From: Fischerella sp. PCC 9431
GTDB lineage: Bacteria; Cyanobacteriota; Cyanobacteriia; Cyanobacteriales; Nostocaceae
Reading direction: 5' to 3'
Length of the DNA stretch: 64,000 nucleotides
Assembly (NCBI RefSeq): GCF_000447295.1
Contig: NZ_KE650771.1
Coordinates: 3,297,964-3,361,963, forward strand
The notes below the pieces were generated by a model that was not told the origin of the DNA, made no database searches, and was given only the letters and a program-made list of their open reading frames with translations. A program made the translations under genes and the position numbers. Positions 15,600 to 24,436 of this stretch are shown here, one piece after another; the stretch's first letter is position 1, and the number at the start of each line of letters is the position of its first letter.

Positions 15600-17459
15600 T
15601 TAAGAATTTTTCGTCATAATTTTGGGTTCTATGATACTTTCTGTTTCCAAATCATCATAACTACTCGTACTAGTGCTGTTATCACCAATTACACTGTTTT
15701 TGTAGTCATGCCAAAATTGCGTCCATGCAGATGAGTTTGGCAAGATATTGTTGTGATTCTCATTTATAAAATTGGGATTGCTAGCAGAAGTCACAATATC
15801 TCTATTTGTATAGCTACGAATCCAAGGTGAAGTAATATTATCAAAACTAGAAACAGCAGTCACGCTAGTGTGATAATTGAGGCTATTAGTTTTCGTTTCT
15901 GTAACAGAACTGGTATTTACGTTATAGTTTACAGCTTGAGTTGTGGTATTTCCTGATGTTTCGGCGAGGATTTGACGGATTTGAGCATCACTCAAGTTGG
16001 GGTTAGCACTCAGCATCAAAGCAACTACACCCGCGACATGGGGAGTTGCCATTGATGTGCCACTATAAGATGCATACTCGTTACCTGGAAGTGTAGAATA
16101 AATATTGACTCCGGGTGCGGTGACGTAAGTCAGTTGTTTTGCTCCCGCACGGTTAGAGAAGTCTGCAAGATTTTTCTTTTGATCTACCGCTCCAACTGCA
16201 ATTCCATATTTATCTGCATAACGAGCAGGATAGGCTGGTTGTGAACTACCATCGTTACCAGCTGCCATGACTACAATAACACCTTTGTTGCTGGCATATT
16301 CAATTGCTTTTTGGAGTGTATCGTTAGAACGTCCACCACCCAAACTTAAGTTAATGACATCAGCGCCATTATCTACAGCATAGTAAATTCCCTTGGCGAT
16401 CGCACTGTAGGAACCTGAGCCTTCGTCATCTAAAACTTTCACTGGCATAATTTTAGAATCATAGGCAATACCAGTCACACCATAGCCATTGTTCACTCCA
16501 GCAATAGTACCAGAGACGTGAGTCCCATGACCGTTGACATCTAAAGTACTGTTGTTGTTGCCGTCAAAATTCCAACCGTAGTAATCATCAATATAACCGT
16601 TGCCGTCATCATCTTTGCCGTTACCAGGAATTTCTTTGCTATTTGTCCAAATATTAGAACTCAAATCTTGGTGATTGTAGTCTACCCCGGTATCCAGAAC
16701 AGCGACAACTACGCCTTTACCCGTGTATCCCTTCGCCCAACTTTCTGGTGCTTTTACCAAATCAGCACCCCAGTTATTTCCACCCAAGTCAGGAACATCA
16801 GCAAAGGTATTTTGATTGCTAGCTTTAGCAACTGCTGCGGCAGCATTTATTAAACCATAACCAGAGGTAGGATTATATCCCCCACTTGTTGTATTGGTAA
16901 TCGTTATTTCTCGTGCAAAAGTATTATTTGTATTACTAATTTCTAGGACATTATCTAAAGCATCGGCTCTGTATAATATATAGTAGTTTCCAGCCGCAAG
17001 GTTGCTATCTATAGTTACATTTTGAGATTGAGAGGTAGAACTACCAGCGCCAAGACTACCAAGCCAGTTCCAACCTAAAAGAGAATCATCGTTACTAATA
17101 GTTTTGTCTTTAGAAAGATAAAAGTCTGTATAGTTAAATCCAGCACTATTTTTACCTTTATTTTTTACTTGATAAGAAACTTGAATAGTGCTACCTACGT
17201 TTGCCACATTAGGAGCAAAGGCGTTTTGGATGACTAAATCTACTGCGTTTGCTTGAACAGAATTTTTTGATTTACTATTTTTTCGTCGCTGACTACTAAC
17301 ATCTGATTCTAAAGAATTTTCAGCTGTGTGGAAGCTACTACGATTACTGTGACGCAAATAATAATCATCGTGAGAACTGAAATCATTTGCTGAGTATTTA
17401 GGAGTAATATTTAGCCCGTGAACATCAAATAAGTTTTGACTCTGACTTTGATTGGGCAT
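15600..17459 (-). CDS. Subtilisin-like serine protease (S8) with CARDB-type domain
   Basis: The catalytic triad is visible: D256 in AVLDTGVDYNHQD, H311 in NGHGTHVSG and S469 in SGTSMATPHVAG, with oxyanion N402 in AAGNDGS. Residues 72-190 resemble a CARDB/Ig-like adhesion domain (VKNKGKNSAGFNYTDFYLS). A Ca-binding-like insertion (GNGKDDDGNGYIDDYYG) lies near 280-295. About 115 C-terminal residues are low-complexity. No classical signal peptide is seen, so export (if any) would be non-classical. AGAGGAGA precedes the ATG. The next protease gene on the same strand lies 288 bp upstream. Confidence 0.92.
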   Translation of the reverse strand: MPNQSQSQNLFDVHGLNITPKYSANDFSSHDDYYLRHSNRSSFHTAENSLESDVSSQRRKNSKSKNSVQANAVDLVIQNAFAPNVANVGSTIQVSYQVKNKGKNSAGFNYTDFYLSKDKTISNDDSLLGWNWLGSLGAGSSTSQSQNVTIDSNLAAGNYYILYRADALDNVLEISNTNNTFAREITITNTTSGGYNPTSGYGLINAAAAVAKASNQNTFADVPDLGGNNWGADLVKAPESWAKGYTGKGVVVAVLDTGVDYNHQDLSSNIWTNSKEIPGNGKDDDGNGYIDDYYGWNFDGNNNSTLDVNGHGTHVSGTIAGVNNGYGVTGIAYDSKIMPVKVLDDEGSGSYSAIAKGIYYAVDNGADVINLSLGGGRSNDTLQKAIEYASNKGVIVVMAAGNDGSSQPAYPARYADKYGIAVGAVDQKKNLADFSNRAGAKQLTYVTAPGVNIYSTLPGNEYASYSGTSMATPHVAGVVALMLSANPNLSDAQIRQILAETSGNTTTQAVNYNVNTSSVTETKTNSLNYHTSVTAVSSFDNITSPWIRSYTNRDIVTSASNPNFINENHNNILPNSSAWTQFWHDYKNSVIGDNSTSTSSYDDLETESIIEPKIMTKNS

Positions 17460-17683
17460 AAGTATTGTCTCCTCTGAAAATTTTATGGCATTAAAGTATC
17501 TCCCTCTTTGACAATAATTACTATATACTCATCATCGAAAATGCTAGTTGTTTTACAAATGAGTTTGTTTGTATTTCATAATTCAAGGAATGCAAATATA
17601 AACAATAATTTTGTATATTACACAACTCAAATTTTGTAGCGATCGCTTGAGTATAAATAAAAAATCATTGGTTTATCATCCAA

Positions 17684-17711
17684 TATAAAAAGACGTTGCA
17701 CTGCAACGTCT
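17684..17711 (-). terminator. Palindromic terminator of the calpain-like gene
   Basis: AGACGTTGCA-c-TGCAACGTCT (17691-17711) is a 10-bp stem followed on the minus strand by TTTTTATATTGG. It starts 37 bp after the stop codon at 17748. The palindrome resembles dispersed GACGTTGCA repeats, so it may be a repeat used as a terminator. Confidence 0.7.
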
Positions 17712-17747
17712 CTACAATTTTTGATTGATGCTTGATTTTCTTATTTT

Positions 17748-19547
17748 TCAAACAATATTATTGGTTGTCGCATCCCAATAACTAAAGTTTCCTTCAATTT
17801 GATTCCAAGCCAGTTCAATAATACCCGGTTTAGAAGTGCCGTTATTCATACCCCAGGGATTAAACAGTGTAAACATTTGGGTAGAAGAATTGTAACCTAC
17901 TAATGCGTAAGCATGACTAGCAATAATATTTGCATCAACTACTGTTGATTTTGTACTCAAACCAATTATTTGCCCAGAATTAAAAGCATTGACTATTGAG
18001 TTAAAATTAAGCAGATTGGCAAGAGAAGTGTTTAATCCTGTAATATTTGTGAGTGCATCACTGACGTAACCACCATTACTAATACCGTTATAAGAATTGG
18101 TATTATCTTGATAAATCCATCCAGATGTATTAAGTTGAGCGTAGGCTTTTTCAGCCAAAGCAACCCATAATTCGTTATCAGAGTTTCCGTAATAATTGCC
18201 TTGATTGGCGTAAACAAAATATCCTGCTTGATTAGTCGGTAAATATCTATCTACAGTCACATAATCAGCAATTCCATGATTGTAAAAACGCACGGTGAAA
18301 GTTTGATCACCGTTGTCAATAAACATATTTTCAATCATGCTACCTGAACGGAAAGCTGTTGCTGCTAAACCTGTGAGGAAAAAGCAGTCATTAATACTAC
18401 CTTGTTTAATATCTTGATAAGTAACGCCATTTTGAAACAAAGAACCATTAGCGTATTGATAATTGTAAGAGCTTGTAGGGCGATCGCTACCCAAAAACCA
18501 CTTACTAATTAAGTTCTCAAGTTGAATATCACTGCTACCTGCATACAAATTACCTAGCGTGTTTCCTTGATAACTTTGATTAGCAAGATCAGAATTAACT
18601 ACTTTGTTCGATAAAACACGTACATAATCTGGCATTCTTAACAAAGAAGAATTATTAACTAGTGTACGCAAATCTGTTAATTCGCTACCATCAACAACAC
18701 TGCTATCTTTTGCTTCTCGAAAAATAGCAATCATATCGTTGCGGTCAAGGACATTATCTGTAAAGCGCTGTCTTGCAACTTCACGTATACCTGCATCTTG
18801 AATATTCAAATCAAACCAGTCTTGAGTGGAAACAGGTACAATACCAAAACTGGTTTGTACGGTGTCTGTACTAGCACCCGATTGATCGTAAGCTTTGGCT
18901 GATAATACATAGTCACCAGCACCAAGACCAGATAAACTGTATTCAAAACTGGCGTAGCGCTTATCGTTACTATTGGCGGTAAAATTCACTGCATCGCCGA
19001 TATCTTGCCATTCACCACCGTTTTGTTGTAACCTCAAATCTACTCGTGCTAAGTCACCAGCACCATTACCATCAAATACACTAGTATTCTTCAGACTAAC
19101 TGTTTCGCCTTGTTGATAAGTGGTTTTACTAGTGCTAAATTGTAATAATTGTGGCGCTTCGTTGCCAGAAACTTTTAAGTTGTAGTAAGTACTTTTCTTC
19201 TTATTGACTCGATAAACTCGGATATAGTAGTTGCCAGCATCTAAAGTTGCACTGATAGACTCTGCCTTTTTTTTGCTATTGTAAGAAGCTGAAATCACAT
19301 AACCACTACTATTTAGCAGTTGTAAATTAGCATCAGCTGATAAACCATCAACAACCAAATTTAAGCTACTACGATTACTGAGGCTGAAACTGTAGTAATC
19401 GTTTTTATCACTTTTTCCTACCCAATCTCTAAAGGTTTGGTTGATATAATTAACGTTCAAATTTCGAGAATTAGTTAAAATGTTACCTGCAAAATCTGCT
19501 GGCATAACGGTATGTTTAGAAAGTGTAAAATTAATAATATTTAGCAT
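17748..19547 (-). CDS. Calpain-like cysteine protease (C2) with PPC domain
   Basis: The papain-fold calpain core is at about 320-599, with C388 in QGSINDCFFLTGLAA, H545 in IASHAYALVGY and N563 in LFNPWG, plus the family hallmark LWVALAEKAYAQL. The N-terminus (about 15-130) is a bacterial pre-peptidase (PPC) beta-sandwich (DKNDYYSFSLSNRSSLNLV, then LDAGNYYIRVYR), followed by a PKD-like or Ig-like domain (about 135-235). Bacterial calpains are rare compared with subtilases, and their targets are largely unknown. No classical signal peptide is present. A hairpin sits directly before the start codon (19557-19584). Confidence 0.9.
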   Translation of the reverse strand: MLNIINFTLSKHTVMPADFAGNILTNSRNLNVNYINQTFRDWVGKSDKNDYYSFSLSNRSSLNLVVDGLSADANLQLLNSSGYVISASYNSKKKAESISATLDAGNYYIRVYRVNKKKSTYYNLKVSGNEAPQLLQFSTSKTTYQQGETVSLKNTSVFDGNGAGDLARVDLRLQQNGGEWQDIGDAVNFTANSNDKRYASFEYSLSGLGAGDYVLSAKAYDQSGASTDTVQTSFGIVPVSTQDWFDLNIQDAGIREVARQRFTDNVLDRNDMIAIFREAKDSSVVDGSELTDLRTLVNNSSLLRMPDYVRVLSNKVVNSDLANQSYQGNTLGNLYAGSSDIQLENLISKWFLGSDRPTSSYNYQYANGSLFQNGVTYQDIKQGSINDCFFLTGLAATAFRSGSMIENMFIDNGDQTFTVRFYNHGIADYVTVDRYLPTNQAGYFVYANQGNYYGNSDNELWVALAEKAYAQLNTSGWIYQDNTNSYNGISNGGYVSDALTNITGLNTSLANLLNFNSIVNAFNSGQIIGLSTKSTVVDANIIASHAYALVGYNSSTQMFTLFNPWGMNNGTSKPGIIELAWNQIEGNFSYWDATTNNIV

Positions 19548-19556
19548 TAAGAAATA

Positions 19557-19584
19557 CCAAAACCCTTATAAACAAGGGTTCTGG
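19557..19584. promoter_or_regulatory. Hairpin in the 5' leader of the calpain-like gene
   Basis: AACCCTT-ataaac-AAGGGTT, extended by CCA/TGG after one mismatch, lies about 10 bp before the ATG at 19547. In mRNA it would occupy the ribosome-binding zone, where no Shine-Dalgarno is visible. It could be a translational control hairpin, an operator or a repeat. Confidence 0.5.
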
Positions 19585-20189
19585 TTTCGATGACATATCA
19601 AAAATTAACAGTCATACTTATATGCTGCTGTCGATTTAATGAAAACAGGTATAGAAAAATTACGTATATTTTTCAACAAATAAAACAAAAATATTCAGTA
19701 AAAATATTGTTGGTAAAGACACGAAATTTTGCGTCGTTAGATGCCAAAAGAATATTGAAAAATCCTTAATCGAGGAGTACTGACCAGTGATGTTACTGAT
19801 CTGGAAATTAAGGATAAGAATAGATTAATTTCGATTAATTTGTTAGCTAGTAGACACAGAACCACGAGAAATCTTGCGAAAATGAGGATCTTATTTTTCG
19901 TGCTTCTACTTTTGGAATATTTAATAAATATATAGGTATTTGCACCGTAGATGGTTTATATTTAGCGAGAGAGTCTAACAGATATCTCTGCATCTCTACT
20001 TAAACTGATGGGTCGAGAGGCAAGTCAAGTTTACTCTCAAGTCCCAAACAGCAAAGTAGGGAAGCTGAATCAGAGGTATAGCTGGACTGCTAAATCAACG
20101 TTGTTTGTATTGTTGGTTCAACTGGTACACATAAACATTAAACTTAATATTCCAGCGATCGCATTACCTCTAGCTTAAAACCAATCATC
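19585..20189. other. Intergenic region upstream of serA, nothing recognised
   Basis: About 600 bp between divergent genes. I see no gene and no clear RNA. It should hold the promoters of the calpain-like gene and of serA; TGATGTTACTGATCTGG near 19787 is a weak imperfect repeat. Confidence 0.4.
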
Positions 20190-21770
20190 ATGTCTAAGGT
20201 TCTCGTCTCCGATCCAATTGACCAAGCAGGGATCGACATCTTATCCCAAGTCGCTACTGTTGATGTCAGAACAGGCTTAAAAGCTGAAGAATTAGTACAA
20301 ATCATTGGTGAATACGATGCACTGATGATTCGTTCAGGAACCCGCGTCACCAAAGAAATCATCGAAGCTGGGACACAGCTAAAAATTATTGGTCGCGCTG
20401 GCGTCGGTGTAGATAATGTGGATGTTGCTGCTGCGACTCGTCAGGGTATTGTAGTAGTCAACTCTCCAGAAGGAAACACAATCGCTGCTGCTGAACACGC
20501 GCTGGCGATGATGTTGTCTTTATCTCGTCATATCCCCGATGCTAACGCTTCTGTAAAACGTGGCGAATGGGATCGCAAAACCTTTGTGGGTGCTGAAGTC
20601 TACAAAAAAACTATCGGGATTGTCGGCTTAGGTAAAATTGGTTCCCATGTGGCTGCTGTTGCTAAAGCAATGGGAATGAAATTGCTTGCTTATGATCCAT
20701 TTATTTCCGCAGAACGAGCTGAACAACTTGGTTGTCAGCTAGTGGATATGGATTTATTGGTGCAGCAAGCTGATTATATTACCCTACACATCCCCAAAAC
20801 TCCAGAAACCACCCATTTAATTAATGCCAATATGTTGGCAAAAATGAAACCCACCACCAGAATCATCAACTGCGCTCGTGGTGGCATCATTGATGAAGAA
20901 GCTCTCGCAACTGCCATTAAAGAAGGTAAAATTGGGGGTGCAGCCCTCGATGTATTTGATTCTGAACCACTGGGAGAATCCAGTTTAAGATCTTTGGGTA
21001 AAGAAGTCATCCTGACTCCACACTTGGGTGCTTCTACAACAGAGGCGCAAGTGAATGTAGCTATTGACGTTGCTGAACAAATCCGGGATGTACTGTTAGG
21101 ATTACCAGCGCGATCGGCTGTAAATATTCCGGGATTGGGACCAGATGTCTTAGAAGAACTCAAACCCTACATGCAGTTAGCCGAGACCTTGGGTAATCTC
21201 GTCGGACAACTAGCAGGCGGGAGAGTAGAATTACTCAACGTCAGATTACAAGGCGAACTAGCAACCAACAAGAGTCAGCCGTTGGTAGTTGCATCCCTCA
21301 AAGGATTACTTTTCCAAGCACTGCGCGAACGGGTAAATTACGTTAACGCCAGCATCGAAGCCAAAGAACGGGGAATCCGTGTGATTGAAACGCGAGATGC
21401 AGCAATCAAAGACTATGCTGGTTCCATACATTTAGAAGCCACAGGTTCTTTGGGTACTCATGCTGTCACAGGTGCTTTGTTAGGTGACGGAGAAATCCGC
21501 CTGACAAACCTCGACGGTTTCCCAATTAACGTCCCCCCCAGCCATCACATGCTGTTTACTGTACACCGGGATATGCCAGGAATCATTGGTAAACTTGGTT
21601 CCCTACTAGGCAGCTTTAATGTCAATATTGCCAGTATGCAGGTAGGCCGGAAAATCGTTCGTGGTGATGCGGTGATGGTTCTCAGTCTTGATGATCCCTT
21701 ACCCGATGGCATTTTGACCGAGATTACCAAAGTACCTGGAATTCGAGATGCGTATACTGTAACACTCTAA
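20190..21770 (+). CDS. serA: D-3-phosphoglycerate dehydrogenase
   Basis: SerA oxidises 3-phosphoglycerate with NAD+, the first committed step of serine synthesis. The Rossmann motif GLGKIGSHVAAVAKAMG (about 149-165), the catalytic region NCARGGIIDE and HLGASTTEAQ are visible. An intervening domain and a C-terminal ACT domain (LFTVHRDMPGIIGKLGSLLG) mark the long, serine-regulated form (526 residues). The NAD demand is a loose link to the NAD operon only. It is followed by prmA after 156 bp of heptamer repeats. Confidence 0.96.
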   Translation: MSKVLVSDPIDQAGIDILSQVATVDVRTGLKAEELVQIIGEYDALMIRSGTRVTKEIIEAGTQLKIIGRAGVGVDNVDVAAATRQGIVVVNSPEGNTIAAAEHALAMMLSLSRHIPDANASVKRGEWDRKTFVGAEVYKKTIGIVGLGKIGSHVAAVAKAMGMKLLAYDPFISAERAEQLGCQLVDMDLLVQQADYITLHIPKTPETTHLINANMLAKMKPTTRIINCARGGIIDEEALATAIKEGKIGGAALDVFDSEPLGESSLRSLGKEVILTPHLGASTTEAQVNVAIDVAEQIRDVLLGLPARSAVNIPGLGPDVLEELKPYMQLAETLGNLVGQLAGGRVELLNVRLQGELATNKSQPLVVASLKGLLFQALRERVNYVNASIEAKERGIRVIETRDAAIKDYAGSIHLEATGSLGTHAVTGALLGDGEIRLTNLDGFPINVPPSHHMLFTVHRDMPGIIGKLGSLLGSFNVNIASMQVGRKIVRGDAVMVLSLDDPLPDGILTEITKVPGIRDAYTVTL

Positions 21771-21772
21771 TC

Positions 21773-21925
21773 AATTTTGGATTTTGGATTTTGGATTTTG
21801 GATTAGGGATTGCTAGTAGTTAGTAGTTGCGGAATTTTCCATCAACTGATAGTTGCTATTTACTACTTACTAATCAATAACTAGTCTCTTCCAATCTAAA
21901 ATCTAAAATCTAAAATCTAAAATCG
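21773..21925. repeat. Inverted pair of heptamer repeats between serA and prmA
   Basis: TTTTGGA units (21774-21802) and, about 90 bp on, ATCTAAA units (21894-21924) are near complements of each other and could pair in RNA or DNA. The second block runs right up to the prmA ATG, leaving no room for a Shine-Dalgarno. Confidence 0.85.
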
Positions 21926-21926
21926 T

Positions 21927-22847
21927 ATGGCTAACACTTGGTGGGAATTACAGATTATTTGTGAACCAGAACTAGAAGATACTGTCTTTTGGCGACTGGG
22001 GAATTTTGGCTGTCGCGGTACAGCAAGCGAAAAAAGGGGAAATCGCAGTCTGGTTAGGGGTTATTTGCCAATCTTTCAAGCACAAATTTTGGATTTAGCA
22101 GCACTATCATTGTGGTTGCGCCAAGACGCCTTGTGTATGGAAGTTGCTGAACCTACTATAAATTGGCAGTTCATTGACGAACAAGATTGGGCAAGTAGCT
22201 GGAAACAATACTGGCTACCGCAAGAAATAGGCGATCGCTTTTTGATTAATCCTGCTTGGTATCCAGTTCCCGAAAATAGCGATCGCTTAATTATTCGCCT
22301 TGATCCCGGTATGGCTTTTGGTACAGGAAACCATGCTACAACTCAGTTGTGTCTAGAATCATTGGAAATGCGATTTTCCCAAGCCCCTGCTGCTTTTGTT
22401 AAAGAAAAAGAGCAAGCAGAAGCTGCGGTAATTGCTGACATTGGTTGTGGCTCTGGTATTCTTTCTATCGGAGCATTACTACTAGGAGCAAAGCAGGCCT
22501 ACGCCGTAGATACTGACCCTTTGGCAGTGCAATCAACTCAAGAAAATCTGTTAATGAATGGAATTGATGCCGAACGCTTAGTTGTAGCACAGGGTAGTGT
22601 GGATGTTGTCGAAAAACTCATCTCTGCACCTGTTGACGGTATAGTTTGCAACATATTGGCTGAGGTCATTATCGAATTGGTTCCTCAAATGAGTGCGATC
22701 GCCAAGCCCAGCACATGGGGCATCTTCAGTGGTATTTTAGTCGAACAGTCGAAAGCCGTTGCTGATACTTTAGAAAAACATGGATGGGTGGTTGCTACTT
22801 TGTGGAAACGCAAAGAATGGTGTTGTTTAAATGTGCGGCGTTCTTGA
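21927..22847 (+). CDS. prmA: Ribosomal protein L11 methyltransferase
   Basis: PrmA trimethylates ribosomal protein L11 using S-adenosylmethionine. The N-terminal substrate-recognition domain begins [18 protein letters not shown]. The methyltransferase core has [18 protein letters not shown], the SAM loop [20 protein letters not shown] and the catalytic-region NILAEVI. The length (306) is normal. The ATG abuts a heptamer-repeat array, so translation starts without a visible Shine-Dalgarno. Confidence 0.95.
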   Translation: MANTWWELQIICEPELEDTVFWRLGNFGCRGTASEKRGNRSLVRGYLPIFQAQILDLAALSLWLRQDALCMEVAEPTINWQFIDEQDWASSWKQYWLPQEIGDRFLINPAWYPVPENSDRLIIRLDPGMAFGTGNHATTQLCLESLEMRFSQAPAAFVKEKEQAEAAVIADIGCGSGILSIGALLLGAKQAYAVDTDPLAVQSTQENLLMNGIDAERLVVAQGSVDVVEKLISAPVDGIVCNILAEVIIELVPQMSAIAKPSTWGIFSGILVEQSKAVADTLEKHGWVVATLWKRKEWCCLNVRRS

Positions 22848-22857
22848 AAAGGACACG

Positions 22858-22945
22858 GGGAAACCCCACGGATGAATCCGGGGGATTCAATCAAGGAATA
22901 CGCTCCAAACAGGAGACACAAGCTCCTGTGTGCGTCTTTTTCATG
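22858..22945 (+). other. Cluster of hairpins after prmA; possible terminator or decayed IS end
   Basis: GGGG-aaa-CCCC, TGAATCC-ggg-GGATTCA and AGGAG-acacaag-CTCCT hairpins follow each other, the last trailed by GCGTCTTTTTC, which could terminate prmA transcription. The first two resemble the hairpin-rich 3' ends of IS200/IS605 elements (and their TnpB guide-RNA scaffolds). No tnpA or tnpB reading frame is present, so this is at most a relic. Confidence 0.45.
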
Positions 22946-23056
22946 AGGTAAGAAAAGGTGTTATTACACCTTTAGGCGGTGTTGAGCTTCAATTTACAGT
23001 ATAAGATGTTTACTATATCGCCGATCTGACCTCAGTAATTCTGCCATTTATAAGTT

Positions 23057-23500
23057 ATGAGTATTAGTAGCGCCAGATTGTATCTACCAAGAGTGTTTTT
23101 GTATTTGAGTGTGTTATGTGGAATATCGAGTGCGATGATCTCCGACACTGCCTATTCTCAAACAAATTCTAGGGTTTATTTGAGGGTAACTGCACCGAAA
23201 GGTACATATTTTAAAAGGCAAGTTAATTGGTATAAGCAAGCACCAGAAATCTATTTAGATAGCGAAAGGTGTTATGTTGGGCGAAGTCGAGAATTTCTGA
23301 TCTCATCTATTCGCCCTCTGACAGATATGCAACCAGTCAGAGAAAATGATTATACTTCACAGTACTTCGGTAATATTGAGTATCCTAGCGCCTACTGGGA
23401 AGTGACGTTCCAAACCCCAATTACATGTGGTGGTCAGGAGAATGGCGGTATAGGTCCTTGGTATATTTATCGCAGGCATGTAGAACGAGTACGTAGATAA
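23057..23500 (+). CDS. Small secreted hypothetical protein
   Basis: A 147-residue protein with a signal peptide (VFLYLSVLCGISSAMISDTAYSQ is split here: VFLYLSVLCGISSA, then SDTAYSQ; cleavage near residue 36). The mature part has two cysteines (SERCYVG and ITCGGQ) that could form a disulphide. The fold looks beta-rich (AYWEVTFQTPITCG, PWYIYRRHVERV). I do not recognise the family. A MITE with an 8-bp target duplication is inserted exactly at its stop codon. Confidence 0.7.
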   Translation: MSISSARLYLPRVFLYLSVLCGISSAMISDTAYSQTNSRVYLRVTAPKGTYFKRQVNWYKQAPEIYLDSERCYVGRSREFLISSIRPLTDMQPVRENDYTSQYFGNIEYPSAYWEVTFQTPITCGGQENGGIGPWYIYRRHVERVRR

Positions 23501-23507
23501 GTTTTCA

Positions 23508-23620
23508 GACGTTGCTGAATAAGGGGATGATTGAGGCTGACGCGGGGATATAGAGACACACCTGACGCAGTGATAATTTTTGATACAAATTCCAAAATCA
23601 TCCCGCAATTATGCAACGCC
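23508..23620. mobile_element. MITE (113 bp) with 8-bp target duplication
   Basis: Imperfect terminal inverted repeats read GACGTTGCTGAATAAGGGGA (left) and, in inverse, GGCGTTGCATAATTGCGGGA (right), each followed by TGATT. Identical AGTTTTCA octamers flank the element (23500-23507 and 23621-23628), the mark of a transposition event. No transposase is encoded. The left octamer starts on the last base of the preceding gene's stop codon. Confidence 0.85.
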
Positions 23621-23722
23621 AGTTTTCAACTACCCGCCTTATAGAGCAATACAGTTTAGTTAACGATACAAAGTTGGGTTGAGCGCAAGTGTTGCCCAAC
23701 CAAGCCTTCAAGTTTGAAACAT

Positions 23723-23898
23723 GAAACTTCCCGGTTAAAACGAGAAACTTCCCGGTTAAAACGAGAAACTTCCCGGTTGAAACGAGAAACTTCCTGGTTG
23801 AAACGAGAAACTTCCTGGTTGAAACGAGAAACTTCCTGGTTGAAACGAGAAACTTCCTGGTTGAAACGAGAAACTTCCTGGTTGAAACGAGAAACTTC
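23723..23898. repeat. 21-bp tandem repeat array 2
   Basis: Eight exact-length units of 21 bp (GAAACTTCCTGGTTGAAACGA, the first ones with CCCGGTTAAAA variants) run from 23723 to 23890, then a partial unit. The array ends 8 bp before ATACCAATTTT at 23907. Long frames through the array on both strands are artefacts of the 21-bp period. Confidence 0.95.
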
Positions 23899-23906
23899 AA
23901 GTTCTG

Positions 23907-24022
23907 ATACCAATTTTCCAAAATCAAGCAACATATCCAAATCCGAAAAACTAGACTACATCTAAGTTTCTTAATTGCGTAGCTTCCTTCTGTTGCTAAG
24001 CGCGAGTATTGGGAATTGGTAT
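23907..24022. mobile_element. MITE-like element (116 bp)
   Basis: It is bounded by ATACCAATTTTCC and, in inverse, ATACCAATTCCC. The first ten or so bases match the termini of the MITEs at 10993 and 14613, but the interior differs and lacks the GAGACGCG core. No target duplication is evident. It is probably a related or decayed element. Confidence 0.55.
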
Positions 24023-24436
24023 TACTTTTTGACTCAATGACACACTAGCAGTTGACAAAGAGCTAGAATGAAATTGTTAGTGGCTTTAGCAACTTAGTGA
24101 TCAAGAAGACATAAATGATGTGATGAGTGTAGAGATGAGTTTAGCTGACAAGGTTGTTAGATGAATATTTGATACTATTCAAACCTCTCTTCACTCAAAT
24201 AGACATGCTTTGCTACAACCTAGACAGAAGATAACTGACAAATTCATTGTCATTCACATTTTTACCTCAAAAATCATGTTATTCAGGCGAAAAAAAGCAC
24301 GCAAAAAAAGAGCGTGCAGTAACTATTTCAGCCTCAATCCTGCTTTTTCGTTTTTCTGTTCTCTGCAACTTATTTATGAATTCATAATCAGAGAAAGCAT
24401 CGAAAAATTAGCAATTTTAAGTAGAACAATAAACTT
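24023..24436. other. Intergenic region upstream of the histidine decarboxylase gene
   Basis: About 410 bp without a convincing gene. It contains a strong minus-strand terminator-like hairpin (24290-24317, described separately) and must hold the promoter of the decarboxylase gene. No Shine-Dalgarno is seen before the ATG at 24437. Confidence 0.5.
24290..24317 (-). terminator. Orphan intrinsic terminator, minus strand
   Basis: On the minus strand GCACGC pairs with GCGTGC around a 9-nt T-rich loop and is followed by seven T. This is a textbook intrinsic terminator, yet the nearest gene upstream in that direction is on the opposite strand (the decarboxylase), so it would end an antisense or unannotated transcript. 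Confidence 0.65.

Noticed and set aside
23598..23965. Open frames on both strands with translations such as KRETSWL and KFLVSTR
   Set aside because: Same artefact of the second 21-bp array.
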